Shown: positions 49,146-61,187 of the stretch, in pieces
Numbering within the stretch: the first letter of the stretch is position 1
Layout: each line of letters opens with the position of its first letter
Source of the DNA: Glossina fuscipes
Lineage: Eukaryota > Arthropoda > Insecta > Diptera > Glossinidae
Direction: 5' to 3'
Length of the DNA stretch: 64,000 bases
Assembly (NCBI RefSeq): GCF_014805625.2
Contig: NW_024003472.1
Location: forward strand, 24,009 to 88,008
Notes under the pieces: model-generated
What the model saw: the letters and a program-made list of their open reading frames with translations, nothing else
Told to the model about the DNA's origin: nothing
Databases searched by the model: none
Made by a program: the position numbers and the translations under genes

Positions 49146-52100
49146 AAAGAGTAAAATTAGATACAAGTAATATGATGGTAAAAATATATATAAATAGAAT
49201 ATTTGTGGAAGGGAGAGTGAGTAGAAAAAGAATGTTCAAGTCGAGCAGTTGATTGCCAAAAATAAATTGTGAATAATTCTATATTTTAAGGAATATAATT
49301 GTAAATAAATAATCCTATTGCTAGGGAATGTAAATGTAAATACAAGAACTTTGAAGTGTATTTCTCTTGAACAAAACATCCACTATCCAGCGATACGGAC
49401 TGTGTCTTAGAAAAGAGAATTTTTTAACAATATCAATAAATATAAACATTTTTGTAATTAATTAGCCTTTAAAGCCGGATAAAGCAATAAAATGAAACAA
49501 ATAAGAAAGTTATATTCGGCGAGGACAGAATCTCGCTTATCCACCACTATGTTTTTAACATTCTACTCTCCAAGTTCTTTTATTTGATATCCATATCGCT
49601 AGTTTTATTAAAAAGGAAGTAATCGCGGTCTCTTTATAAAATAAACGTATTTTTAGGCAAATAATATATCTTCTTTTAAGGACTGTACAAAATAGTTTTA
49701 AAAGTTTTATCTTGTTTGCTTTATGATAAATAAACATTAAACCTTAAAAAAGTAAGAAAAATTAAATTTAATTACTCGTAACTTTGTGTGGGTACGGGCG
49801 ATTGGTTCCATTTTTGGACCTAGAAAGTAAAGTGTATTGTAAAGCGAGTAACGTGTAGAAATTCAAACATTTCTGTTAAATAAAACGGAGTTGCGTTCAA
49901 TTTACGCTCCACTACGCTCTTCTGCATTGACCAATTTGTCGCATTTTAACGCCAACCTGCGTGCAGAAATTTCCAATGTCTCTAATAAATTTAAAGTCGA
50001 TACCTTCCTTTTTGCGATCAGGAGAATGCCAACAACACACACCACACAGGCGCAGACCGACAGGCATGCCTAAGCCAACTCAAAATTTCACGCTGATCAA
50101 TAATATATGCACTTTATAGGGTCTCTGAAGCTTCCTGTTGGGTGTTACATATATTATGGAAAAAAAAAAACAAAATGAGTATACCACCATCTTACCGTGG
50201 TGTGTACAAAAAAGATATTACAAAATTTCCACACTTAAAGTAGCCGTCCACAACGCGAGCGTACAGTTTGTTTCGAAAAAAGTAATTTTCGCTCCTTTTT
50301 AAACGCTGTCTATATATTGTTAAAATCTGGCTCGCAAGTCACCATACTTGTTTTAAATTTATACCTTTATCGTGCTTAATTAATATTTCAAATAACACAT
50401 CTCATTCATTCGATACTGTCCGTCTTTAAAATATGGCACAATCCGCGGTGTGCTTACAAAAGTGCGAAACTCAGAAACATCAGTTTCCATCCCATGCAAG
50501 CATATGTCCCATTTGGAATGCATTACAATATGCATGAATGATAATCAAGAGTGATTAAAATTATCATTTCCTATTACAGATGACAGGAAATGACTCGCGC
50601 ATAAGGCAAAAAGAAGCAACTATAGATTTAGAACCTAAATATAACAATATAAATATAACAATATAACCAAATATAGCAATTTCAGCAAGCCTATGGAGGA
50701 CGCAGAAGCTACGCTATTGAAATTAGTCCGCCAAATAATTAGCCGACAATATTTTGTATTGCTGTTTGCGTCAAATATTAATTGTAGTCTTAGGCAGTGC
50801 TCATCTGAGAACTCGTTACTTACTAATTCAACTGACACGAAAGCAATGCGCTTTGGTAATATTGAGTATTATACTCCTGGAGTCAATAACTTTATTGGTG
50901 AGAGTAGGATAGCGTTTGTTGGACAACTTAAGTGCTGAAGTGTATATGTTGATCATCGTCTTATTTTTGAACAGCGTATAGATCACATATATATATTGGA
51001 AAATCTCCGTAATTATCCGCAGAGTTATTCCAATAAAGTTTAGTTGCCTAAAGGAGTTAAATATAAATTGGCCTTAAGCATTTCAGTTTATGTCATCACT
51101 TACTTCCATTTTTTCAAGATTGCTAAACATGGTCCAAATCAAAATTAATGCCCCTTTAACTCACTCGGCTGCTGCCTCAATTCTACCTCTCCCTTTGGCC
51201 CTTCTCCTACTGTAGAATTTCCGTTTAATCTTTGTTAATCCCTTTTAATTTGGTACTTCTTATAATTGAAATTACCTGCACCTTACAAATAATTGAAATT
51301 TTTATTATTTCCTGCCGCATAGTGCGTCTTTGTTTTATGGCGGCGACTTATAAAATATAATAATTATACGCTTCTATTACATGTTATTTTCCTTTATTAA
51401 ATAGTGACCATGATACCAACAAATTTAGGTTTTAATATGTATTGATATTTGTGTTTATCAATAATTAGCTGGACTAAAAAGGATAATAACTTAAGCAAAA
51501 CTCAGCAGTTTTTCTTATTGTACTAGGATATAAAAAACTGTTGAAGCCATAGTAAGATGGCGCAAAACACTGTAAATAATTTTGCCTTCAAAGTCTTTTC
51601 TGTGTAGGAGATTAAGTCCTCGTTTTAATCGCATTCACCATTACATTTTAAAATTTTTAAATATGGCCGCCAAAACGTAAACAATCAATGTCTATAATTT
51701 GGTAGGAAAATCGTTGTCACCATTGTGCCGGCGACATAAACGCATGCGAACAGAAAAGTGTGTAGATCTATTGCACTAAAGATTACTTTACTTCCACAAT
51801 TTTTTCTTTTAATTAATTAATACTTTTCGAAAATATATTTTTTCTTTTTTCTCCAATTTATTCAAAAAATGTGACCCTAAATAATGTGTGTGAGCAAAAA
51901 TTTTTCCTTCATTTATATACCAATGATAACAACGTAATTCACACAAAAGTCTTACGCGATTGGAACTAAAACTTTTATCAATTATCGGTTCAGATGCGTG
52001 ATTAGAAAAGAAGAGTAATTGTACGTCTTGGAGTGAACTTTACTCCGCGTGCGTTGAAGAAGATAGTTTCAGTTTATATACATTTGTCGGATTTATGTAC

Positions 52101-54815
52101 AGCTTTCGGTATGTCGGCATTTTAAATAGGTGTAAAAAGGTTGGATTGGCTGTGGAAATCACATATAATCGTTTCTGCGAAATCTGAATACTGATATGGG
52201 AAAAACTCGAATTCTCGGTGCTACATGGAGAAAGGTAGTTCGAAAGAGAAATTTGATATAAAACTCAACTGCAGCTCTATTTTTTGGACATCATCGGGTA
52301 CAAAAATCGTTATGAAATATAAATCCCTGCATACCAATATATGTAAAATTTAACGTTTTATAATGAAAATTCGCCCTTAACGATAACTTGGCAGAAAAAT
52401 TGGCTAGAAAAAATAGTAGCTATAAAGCTTTGAAACCAACCGAAGGAAAATTGGTTCACATAGGTCTATTCATTAGACTTCATGATATTCCATTATTAGC
52501 AACTCCCTATTTGGCGATAAAGTTTAATATGCAAGTGACAAAATTTGCTAAATTTGGACTACGTCAGTTGAAATTTTAGACATCCTGAAATGAGCTTTTT
52601 CAGGAAAGCTATGGCTTTACACAAAGACAATGTATGATTTTCGATGTGTTATTACAAAAATAAATTATTGACAGTACCTTGCCCGATTATACGGTCTTAT
52701 TTGTCGTTCATAGTATAAGGGCCTTGTTGTAGAAAGAGGTCCAATTTGAATCATTTTCAATAACTTCCCCTTTTGCGCTATAGTAGTCAATGTAGTGTGG
52801 TGACTCTCCTCTGGAAGAGCAAATGGTAATGGTCACCGCAACGTACAAGGAATCTTCTTCATTACCATTACTATACATTGTTTACTTCATGCAGTCAAAT
52901 ATCAAAATGTAATCAGTTGGAAGAATTTAGTGGAACCATCCGTCCAAAGTTTGAATAGTAAACTCAATTGATCGTCGGCGAATTAAAGTCACTAAATATT
53001 AAAAGTATATTATCATTTCTAAGATAAATATATTTATCATTGAGTTCTAAACCGATGAAGACAAATTTTATATCCGATGGAAATGTTAACAAATTGATTA
53101 AAGAAAAAGTACAATAATTTAATTATATTTACTTAACTATATACGGTATATTTGAATCAATATATACAAAAAATGGCGAAGTTTGTTGCAGTAAGTTGAA
53201 GTAAGATCTCTACATGTGTGCCTCTACTCGCCAGGGGAACGATATCCGCCAGACTTATTCTTTGTCGATAGAGGATTTTTGTGCCCCCCTGACAGGGTTA
53301 GAAAAGACTAAAATAGTCTGCTTCAAACTGTTTTACTTCTAAACTAATTAAATAAGCAATCCAAAATGGTGTTGTTCTCAGAGTTTTACAAGTAGCAGAT
53401 TAAACTAGTGATCAGTGCTTCGAAATGGATCTGACCTAACATACTTTCGCAATCCTCGAAGCGTACAGACATCAACCAAATCCTCCATAAAAATTGAAGC
53501 GATAATTTTATTCGTTATAATAATTTGTTAACGGTCTTTATTTTCACCATATAAAATGTAATTTTGGCTAATAGTGAGGTTAACAATAACCATATTCTAA
53601 TATACTAATGCGATCAAATAATATAATAGCGAATCTTAAGTTCAACACTACAAATTGAGAATGTTTCCAACGTTCTACAATACGATATTTTGTTACGATC
53701 CCACTATGTAATAATGCAGGACAGGGTAATCTTTAATCTAATATATAATATTTACCTTTAAACAAGGAGGCAGTGAACAGCAATAAAATTACTCTCGCAA
53801 TATCTGGCGAAACCAAAAAAATTTACACGGTGATCCTTCTGCAATGAAATCAAATCAAATAATTATAGCTGTAATATTTAATGTAAATACCGTACAACGT
53901 GCCATCCAAAGCAAAATCAATCGTAACGTTCAAAAACACTCAGAGGACACTTTTAACGACATCAAATGCGATCTAATAAAGACCAAAACGGAAAAGCTTT
54001 ATTGCGATTCAATGTTAATACTAAGGCTAACAACAAATAAGAATACTTATATTTAATATACCCCATATATCATATTTTATAAATATAGAATATGATAAAA
54101 TGAAAGTACTTTGACTCTTCATAAACAACTTCATTCATAACAGAGATCGAACAGCCTACAAAAAAAAAAAATTCAATACCAAAAAGAGAAATCAATAACG
54201 ATACCGTATTCACATCGCCTGCATTCACATTGACTTTACAATACCATAAACTATGCTCAAAACCTATGAATTAGCTAGATCCCGCACCTTGCGCACGACC
54301 TTCTGCAACGCTATAGGCCTGGAACAGTACAATCATACAAATTAAATATATAAAAAATTTTTCAACTAAACGGTCTATATTTTGTTCGTAAAAAACGTTG
54401 CTCGCCATCAGAAATAAATGAGCGATACAGCCCATGTGGTGAGACACAAACGCAATACTCCAGGATCACGTCGGGGTGTCGCCAAAATGTTTTTGAAGAA
54501 GGCGGTCAACGGAGTTTTGGAGTTGTTGACCAAAAATTAAGAAACCTAACTTGATTGGTATAAGTTCACCAAATGTTGCATCTGGTTGTACCAATTGATT
54601 GATTTGTTTCTTCCAGCACTTGGACACACTTCAAGGTCTGGATTATGTAACTTGCGATATTGTTGTCTATGGTCAGTTCTAGCAAAACAGATAAACACAG
54701 AAACATGATTATGCAAATACAAGTGTATAAACAATGCTATGTTAATGAGTTCAACCAAACATAAATGTGCAAAGAAAGAATAAAATATTAAATGAAGGTA
54801 TATGTACTTAAAACT
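49146..54815. other. AT-rich DNA without a recognisable gene
   Basis: No gene could be supported. The 60-codon plus frame at 49891-50073 and the 81-codon frame at 50693-50938 show no known domain. A C-rich, less AT-rich stretch near 51160-51260 and another at 53210-53310 are unassigned. No element ends were recognised. Confidence 0.5.
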
Positions 54816-55298
54816 TGTAACGGCCGCGAACAAACCTTGGGTAGGATGTCTGTCGGTCCGTGTCAACCGCAAGTATCGCAATAACGGCATGCCGTTAGGC
54901 AAAATCGTGTGATTTTGTGGTATCGTTTATAAATCGCATGATCTTGCGGGATATAATTGTTTTGTTATTTTCTTCTTTTCCCTTTCATTAAGACAGGCAA
55001 AATCATGTGATTTTGCGCCATTCTTTTTTTCTTTTTTGTTTGCTTTTACAAGAATAGGCAAAATCGCATGATCTTGCGGGATTTTGCTTGCTTTTGCGAG
55101 AGTAGCGGGGAGCCGCTATAGAGAGCAATATAGAGAAGAAGAGAAGAATTGAGCAGGGATGAGAAGTCTGTCTGTTTTTTGTTTCTAAGATAGAGGGGAG
55201 AATTATTTGGCATCTGCTGAGGTTCAGACGTGTTCTCGAGCTTATTATAAAAACGGATAAATAAAATAATTTTTAAAATTAGCCTTCAAGTGTAACAA
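54816..55298 (+). other. LTR-like, palindrome-rich segment
   Basis: Begins TGTAACGG and could end GTGTAACA (55298), as the short inverted ends of an LTR would, and contains AATAAAATAA as a possible polyadenylation signal near 55260. A 16-bp perfect palindrome at 54882-54897 and four near-palindromic GCAAAATC/GATTTTGC units at 54899-55080 precede a purine-rich GAGAAGAAGAG tract. No second LTR, primer-binding site or target duplication is convincing, so a solo LTR is only one explanation. The alternative is a host promoter region with clustered protein-binding sites. Confidence 0.3.
54899..55080. repeat. Four near-palindromic GCAAAATC/GATTTTGC units
   Basis: Units at 54899-54920, 54931-54951, 54997-55019 and 55058-55080. 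The general form is GCAAAATC, two or three central bases, then GAT(T/C)TTG(C/T)GG. The second and fourth units share AAATCGCATGATCTTGCGGG exactly. Spacing is irregular (32-66 bases), with T-rich DNA between, so they are not a simple tandem array. Confidence 0.85.
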
Positions 55299-56880
55299 CA
55301 AGGACTAACATTAACTAATGTGAAATAAGTAAAAATAGGATAATTTTTGCCAGAAGGATATTTAATAACTAAATAGTGCATTTCTGTTCATATGACTTGT
55401 TTTGGGTGAATGACATCAATGTGTCTTTAGTTGAAATGTGAGCGTCAACAAGTGCGCTTGCTATTGTTTTTTATTACATATCACAAAAAATTTTTAACCT
55501 GACAGGCATTAAATAGAATTGTGAAAATGAGTGAACGAACTAAATATCATAAATAATCTGCAGGGGCTGGAAATATGAAATCAATCTATCTAGAGAACAA
55601 ATGCAAAATAAAATCGTTGGTGTGATTATAAAATAAAAATAAAAAAAAAGTTGGTGATTATATAAAGAACGATGCCCAGGACGGTTTTCATCAAATTTTG
55701 ATTCTACAACTGATAGTTAAGGACGCATGTATTCCTTTCATTTTTTTAGTGCAATAGAAAATTGATAATTAAATCTCAAAAGACAAAAAACCACATAAGG
55801 CAGTTTGAACTGTTCGTTAGCGTTTGTCTTAAAATCGCGTTCGAGCCAAATCCAAGTGTACGTTGTGGACCGAAAGAAGAAAAAAATTCTCCACTTTAAA
55901 GAAGGAAAATATCCTAATTTAATATTGAGTGAGATTTAACAGAAAATTCATCCAAATTCTGATTCTCATATTACCAATAGAAGTCGTGGACTTGTCACAT
56001 TTTAATAATCAATTTAGTAACTTTTTAATCTGAATATCAAAGAAAAAAAAAAAAACAAAGAAAAAAAGAATATAAAAGAAAACTTCTACAATAGTCATCT
56101 TGCTCATAGATCGAAGAAGAAAGAAATAAAGAGGAATAAAGAAAGAGTGATTGAAAAATGTCTCTTAACTAAGGCAAATCGTGAAAGAGAAACGAGAGTA
56201 TAAGTAGATAAATTTACTATTTCTCTTTGTCTCGCCGTCAAATTTAATTGCATCTGTGCAGGTTTTGTTCAATTGCAATAGGGCGTTGATAATTAAAACT
56301 CAAAAGTCAAGAAACGTCATGAAGCAAGCAAATAAGAGAAAGCAGTACTAAGCCAGAATATTGTGTTTTTTTAATTCTTAAACGATAAAACTGCCTTCAA
56401 CAATAATGAAGTGAAGAGTTGAGTGTGTTGGTAGAATGTACCAAGCAAAGTGCATCGCATTCGCGTATGAATATATTAATTTTAAATATCAGTGACGGTA
56501 TGCGTACGAAAACAGAAAAAAAATAAACAAAACTGAAATATATCTATGTGAACAACATAAAATTATGAAAATTTTGTATAAAGAATATGTGAACTTCTTA
56601 TTACAATAGCTTTTGCGAAACTATATACATTAAGAGGAAAATTGTTAATATTAAAAATATTTAAAAAAAAGAAAAGAAAGAGAATTGGTACAAAGAGATG
56701 TGAACATTGAGTTGCTTTGTTTTTTTTTTTAAATAAAAAAAAAAGGGGGTTTTCATAAAGCCAAATTCCTTGTTAAATCATTAAACAGCAAAACGCTTCT
56801 GTGCAAGAATCCTATAAGGTCTCTAAAAGAAATTTGAAGAGAGAAATCGCTTCTGATTAGCTCTGCCTGGCTCCATTCTA
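55299..56880. other. A-rich DNA without a recognisable gene
   Basis: On the plus strand this is rich in A and in AAAGAAAAA words (for example 56040-56160 and 56650-56760), poor in C and without long frames. It could be a long 5' leader or intron. I see nothing coding. Confidence 0.5.
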
Positions 56881-57380
56881 TGAGTGTTTGTTTGCGTTCA
56901 TCACCAAAGTAAATCCAGCGTTTTATGCGGTTGTGGTGGAGGCAAACGCAAACAGCTTCAACTTCAAGCAGCGGATAGCAGCAGCAAACACCACAGGGGC
57001 CGGCAGCACTGCAGCAGCGATTAGGACGTCAGCGGGAAGGGACAACGCCGTAGTAACCAAGGTATTTGCCTTGTTTTTTTGTTTTGTGTGCCCCGAGTTC
57101 CTAGTAAACCGCCATGAGCGGCTAAGGCCTACCACGCACTGCGGTAGCGGCAGTGCGATGTGAGGTGTGCATCTGAGGGGACCGTAGGGAGGACGTCAGA
57201 CAGATACAGACGGACTCACGGTAGACAGACGTACGACAGGTTACCGACGAGAACAAAGAGGGACTAGTACCATGACAAACTAAACACCATGTGAAGGAAT
57301 ATTGTAAGGGAGAGCCTCTACAAGTAGTCTGACGCAAACCCTTTTCCATCAATTATCGCCGAATTCACATGTTGAAGCAA
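56881..57380 (+). other. Candidate host 5' UTR exon ending at a splice donor
   Basis: This segment is far richer in G and C than its surroundings and contains CAG/CAA-type repeats (GCAGCAGCAAACACC), as fly 5' untranslated exons often do. It ends GAAGCAA followed by GTAAGTT at 57381, a near-consensus donor. A second possible donor, CAAGGTATTT, lies at 57058-57067. An open frame at 56888-57163 starts at TTG and lacks a suitable ATG, so I do not call it coding. A stop-terminated mini-frame (ATGAGCGGCTAA) starts at 57114. A perfect 8-bp stem with a 7-base loop lies at 57135-57157. If this is an exon, the mariner at 57.7 kb sits in the intron after it. Confidence 0.4.
57135..57157 (+). other. Perfect 8-bp hairpin in GC-rich segment
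   Basis: CGCACTGC (57135-57142) and GCAGTGCG (57150-57157) are exact reverse complements around the loop GGTAGCG. In a 5' UTR it could affect translation. No other function is suggested by the sequence. Confidence 0.6.
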
Positions 57381-57679
57381 GTAAGTTACAGCACCCCATC
57401 CAGCAAATCTCCTATATGTCACCGTTAACCCAGTACAATTTATACTTAAATATCGCGACGTCTAGCTGCGCATTACTTTAACGATTAGTTTGTGTTTTCA
57501 TTCAACATGTATTAAACGGTGTTTGTATGTGAGCAGGCAACTTTGAGTAGGAATGTTGTCTTCATGTGTCTGAACTGACAGCAAAATTAGGATTCGATAT
57601 GCTCCACTTATTTCTAACTTTTAGTTCGTCAATATATTCATGCGATTAGATTTAAGTCTAACGTTCCGACTTGTTTATA

Positions 57680-57711
57680 TTAGTTTGGGGAAAAAGAAAT
57701 CTATTATTTTT
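57680..57711 (+). repeat. mariner terminal inverted repeat, left
   Basis: 32 bases, 31 matching the reverse complement of 58928-58959; the mismatch is at position 23. Directly preceded by TA. Confidence 0.92.
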
Positions 57712-57765
57712 ATATGAACTTCAGGACTTTATTTAACATGCTTTGGATTGTCCGATTTGGGTCAA

Positions 57766-58774
57766 TTATGCACCGTTTTGTTGTATGATTTGTTGCCATT
57801 TTAAAGGTAACTTCAAAATGCCTCTCTCATAGAAGTCCTGGTCTCTATTTGCAAAAAACTCTAGTAGAAGATTTTCACAATCCTCCCTAGATTCCAATTT
57901 TTTATCATTAAAGAAATTTTGCAATGCAAGAAAAAGATGATAATCGCTTGGTGCCAAGTCCGGACTGTATGGCGGATGCATTAAAACTTCCCAACCAAGC
58001 TCCCGAAGTTTCTGGCGAGTAACTGTAGATGTGTGTGGCCTAGCGTTGTCCTGGTGGAACACGACACCTCTCCTGTTGGCCAATTCTGGCCGTTTCTGGT
58101 CAATCGCTATCTTCAAACGGTCCAGTTGTCGACAGTAGAGATCAGAATTTAGCGTTTGGCCATATGGAAGCAACTCATAATAAATAATCCCCTTCCAGTC
58201 CCACCAAATGCATAGCAAAACCTTCCTGGCCGTTAGTCCTGGTTTGACCACCGTTTGAGGTGCTTCACCGCTCTTTGACCACGATCGTTTTCGCACAGGG
58301 TTATTGTATGTGATCCATTGCTCATCTCCAATCACGATCCGTTTAAGAAATGGGTCTATCTCATTTCGTTTGGCCAAGGCTTCGCCGATGGAAATTCGAT
58401 CCGTCATGTTTTTTTCTGTTAATTGGTGTGGCATCGAGCTTCTTTTTGAATCCAGCTTTGTGTAAATGGTTTAAAACTGCTTTATGGTCGATTTTTAGCT
58501 CCTGGGCGATGTTACGACTGCTAACATGCCAGTCAACTTCGATCATTTCTCCGATTTTATCGACATTTTCGACGACCGGCCTACCTGTGCGAGGTGCATC
58601 TTTAACATCAAAAATTCCTGAACGGAATCTACGAAACCAAAATTGCACATAATTGGCTGTTACAGTATCGGAGCCATAAACACCATTCACAATTTTAGCC
58701 GCCTGGCTTCCATTTTCGCCTTTGTCAAAGAAAAACTGTAAAATGTATTGAATTTTCTCTTTGTTCACTTCCAT
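57766..58774 (-). pseudogene. mariner transposase, one frameshift
   Basis: A cut-and-paste transposase of the DD34D class, about 345 codons. The ATG at 58774 begins MEVNKEKIQYILQFFFDKGE. The N-terminal DNA-binding region contains two helix-turn-helix blocks (about residues 20-110), with RRFRSGIFDVKDAPRTGRP between them. Near 58434 the frame shifts, just inside the place of the family's WVPHEL motif: the upstream frame reads GFKKKLDATP and the downstream frame starts PHQLTEKNMTDRISI. The cause looks like a small deletion that removed the WV codons. Catalytic residues are all present in the downstream frame: IGDEQW (first Asp), HQDNARPH (second) and YSPDLAPSDYHLF (third), with 34 residues between the second and third. 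The stop is at 57766-57768. As it stands no full-length enzyme can be made. Confidence 0.9.
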
Positions 58775-58927
58775 TTTTAACACGCTGTAACTCACAATTG
58801 AATGCACCAAACAAAAAACAGCAAAAAAATTTTTTTTACTGCGAAATGTCACCTTTCCAACGAGCGTAAATATGATATTGTTTGATCGATACTTTACGAG
58901 AAATCTATCAGTGCAGACATCTACCGA

Positions 58928-58959
58928 AAAAATAATGGATTTCTTTTTCCCCAAACTAA
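58928..58959 (-). repeat. mariner terminal inverted repeat, right
   Basis: Partner of 57680-57711; directly followed by TA at 58960-58961. It lies on the 5' side of the transposase gene. Confidence 0.92.
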
Positions 58960-58961
58960 TA

Positions 58962-59565
58962 TAATGGATAGATGGCCTTCTATCCAAATGTACGAAATTC
59001 GGCACCCATATTGTGCAGTCCAAGCGAATTTTCTTACAGTTGGTGCTGTAACCGGTTTGATCCAGTAGGGAGATGTGTCCTCTTGTCCTAGTTGATACCT
59101 CCAACACATGCGAAATGTGTCAGCTGATTCATTTCGAATGATTATTCCCATTCTATTCCGTCCTTATTTGTAGCATATATAATGATAATAACTGAGTGAA
59201 TTTTCGAGTTTGCTTCACGGATTTCGGTTGTTCAAAATTTTTTATAGCAAAACTTTGGCATCAGATGGTCGCATTTGAACATTCCTGGCTTTACTGTAAT
59301 TAAGGAGAATTATATCTTGATTGATATGGTGAACTAATTGGCGATGAAGAAGGGGTTAAGTAAACCCACTTTGCAAAATTATGATAAAGCATTAACGTAT
59401 ATATTCATCAACGGATCTGCCAGAAGTTGACGTTTAATATCTACGAATAAACGGCATATGTTAAAAAAGTCACCTTCAATGATGGGACGTCTGCAATCAG
59501 AAATGTAAAAGAAATTCACGTCGCAAGTATAAATTGACGTTTAATGATTTTTGTCGGTATGTTCA
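58962..59565. other. Unassigned DNA between mariner and gypsy relic
   Basis: A 77-codon minus frame at 58921-59151 (ESADTFRMCWRYQLGQEDTS and on) crosses the mariner end and begins with an ATG, but I recognise no family. The sequence near 58990-59150 has coding-like composition and may be a relic. Confidence 0.4.
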
Positions 59566-59880
59566 AAGTTTTGTGCCCTTTACGGTTTTGAATATAACAG
59601 CATAGCCTTTTTTGTAATTTGGGAATAAGCGGGACCGAAGGCCAGAAATTTCAGCTTCACTGTCTACTAAACATTTTATTTTATTTCCCTTATCAAATAT
59701 AAAGAGACGACGTGGTTTGTTGTTAGCGTTCCCATTGCCCTTCATAACTATAGCGGAAGAAATTAGTTTTTTGAGTTTAGTTGATAATAAGTAAAAAATT
59801 GGTTGTACTTTCTGGCCTTACTACCAAATTTACAATCGTAATAAGGTAATCCGTTTGAAATCTAGATCTTTGCAGATCTA
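59566..59880 (-). pseudogene. Ty3/gypsy Gag C-terminus and protease relic
   Basis: A second gypsy-type relic, different from that at 36 kb. At about 59830-59760 the minus strand reads YYDCKFGSKARKYNQFF, which fits the single C-terminal zinc-binding motif of some arthropod gypsy Gag proteins with two cysteines lost. It is followed, after a stop, by PRRLFIFDKGNKIKCLVDSE and AEISGLRSRLFP at about 59720-59615. This is the flap-side start of the retroviral-type aspartic protease, in which D-T-G-A has become D-S-E-A. The frame closes at 59563. No other domain, LTR or primer site is visible. It is 300 bases of a once much longer element. Confidence 0.6.
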
Positions 59881-61187
59881 GATCGTGAAAGAGTTGTAAA
59901 CATGGTGAGGAATTGCATTTTTTGTCTCCTTTGAATTCAAGTGTTAACTTGGGAAGTGTGTCACAGTTACTAGCTTGTGTTTTAATCGCGTTGTGCAATG
60001 TCCCATTTTCATTGTTTATGGATGAGATGGATCCTATATCATATTTGGTCGAGAGTCATCAAATCAGCTACTTTCATTAACTCTTATTTACATTTCGGCC
60101 AGTTAATTCAACTGAAATAATTTTGGTAGCCCCATAAACAACACCTTACCTAAAGTAGTACCTGCTGTCTTCGACAAGTGCCGGTGAAGTTCCGAACGCT
60201 TTCGGTCACCCATGCAGCAGTCGGATAGTACTTATTCTAATACTCTAAGTACAGAGCTTATTATAATACTAAGTACTCTCACTGAGAGAGTCTCTTTTGA
60301 TTATTAATCTGTTTAGATCTATTCGATATACGTGGATTTCGGGCAAAGTCAAACACGGGCAATATGATATAATGTGGTGGTGCGCACATTATGCTACAAA
60401 ACGCCCAATTGAGTATCTAAACCATAAATACTTAATTTATAAACGCCACGTATCAAAAGCAACAAGCAAATAATATTTAGCAAATAGGCGGATTTGTGGT
60501 GGCAAAACTAGCCAAAATCAAGATATATACCAAAATTTAGTGACTACCCATTTCATTAAATGAAGTGTCTCACCACGTGATCCTTAATAAGATTTTTTCA
60601 AATGCCGAATACTTATAAAATTTTGTGTCTTTCTATTAAGAGAAAACTAATTGTCAAAACGAAAACTATATTGAGGAAGTCTACAACAACAAACGAATAA
60701 CTAGCAGATTTTGTAAAACTCGTATGCGACAAGCATCAGAAATAAAATTGTTGTTGATGGAAGTGTTCTAATTTATTTTTCGACCGGAAATTTCCACATT
60801 TGTTAACATTACATAATTGTATATATATGGTGGAACGACGCCCGCACACTTCCCCGCTCCCACCACATGACCGCACAATCAAAACCATACATGCACACAT
60901 GGCGACATACATACGCACACACACCATCAACTACACAAAAAAAAACACCATCAACTACACCTGCCCACCGATCTACAATAACCCCTTAACGCTCACACAC
61001 ACACACACATACACACACACAATGCAATCCTTCACACCTACTAAACATTCCACATCAAACTCTATCTTCCCTCACAACTGATTATTCCTTCCAACGCGAA
61101 CGATCTCATTTCATCGCATGCGTTCCTTTTTAATTACACTACCTCAAATTGCGCTCACAAACTACTTGCTCCCGTAAATCTTCCCTC
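59881..61187. other. AT-rich then CA-rich DNA without a gene
   Basis: 59881-60790 is AT-rich and unassigned. 60836-61080 is strikingly C- and A-rich on the plus strand, with a (CA)n run at 60993-61020 and a doubled ACCATCAACTACAC. The His/Thr-rich frame at 60800-61081 is an artefact of this composition. Confidence 0.6.
60993..61020 (+). repeat. (CA)n microsatellite
   Basis: About 14 CA units with one T interruption. Confidence 0.9.

Larger units (their letters stand above)
57680..58959 (-). mobile_element. mariner (Tc1/mariner) transposon, 1280 bp
   Basis: Bounded by 32-bp terminal inverted repeats starting TTAGTTTGGGGAAAAAG, with one mismatch between the two ends, and by TA target duplications at 57678-57679 and 58960-58961. 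The size is that of a complete mariner. The transposase reads on the minus strand from an ATG at 58774 and is broken once by a frameshift. The clean ends and single break suggest a fairly recent insertion compared with the other elements in the window. I do not assign the subfamily from the inverted repeat. Confidence 0.93.

Noticed and set aside
56888..57163. 91-codon plus frame in the GC-rich segment
   Set aside because: It starts at TTG; the region is better explained as a non-coding exon, and a possible donor lies inside it.
58361..59107. Extension of the transposase frame upstream to 59107
   Set aside because: It crosses the mariner inverted repeat and the TA duplication. The start at 58774 lies inside the element and gives the family's N-terminus.
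60800..61081. His/Thr-rich 93-codon plus frame
   Set aside because: It arises from CA-rich low-complexity DNA and begins at a non-ATG codon.
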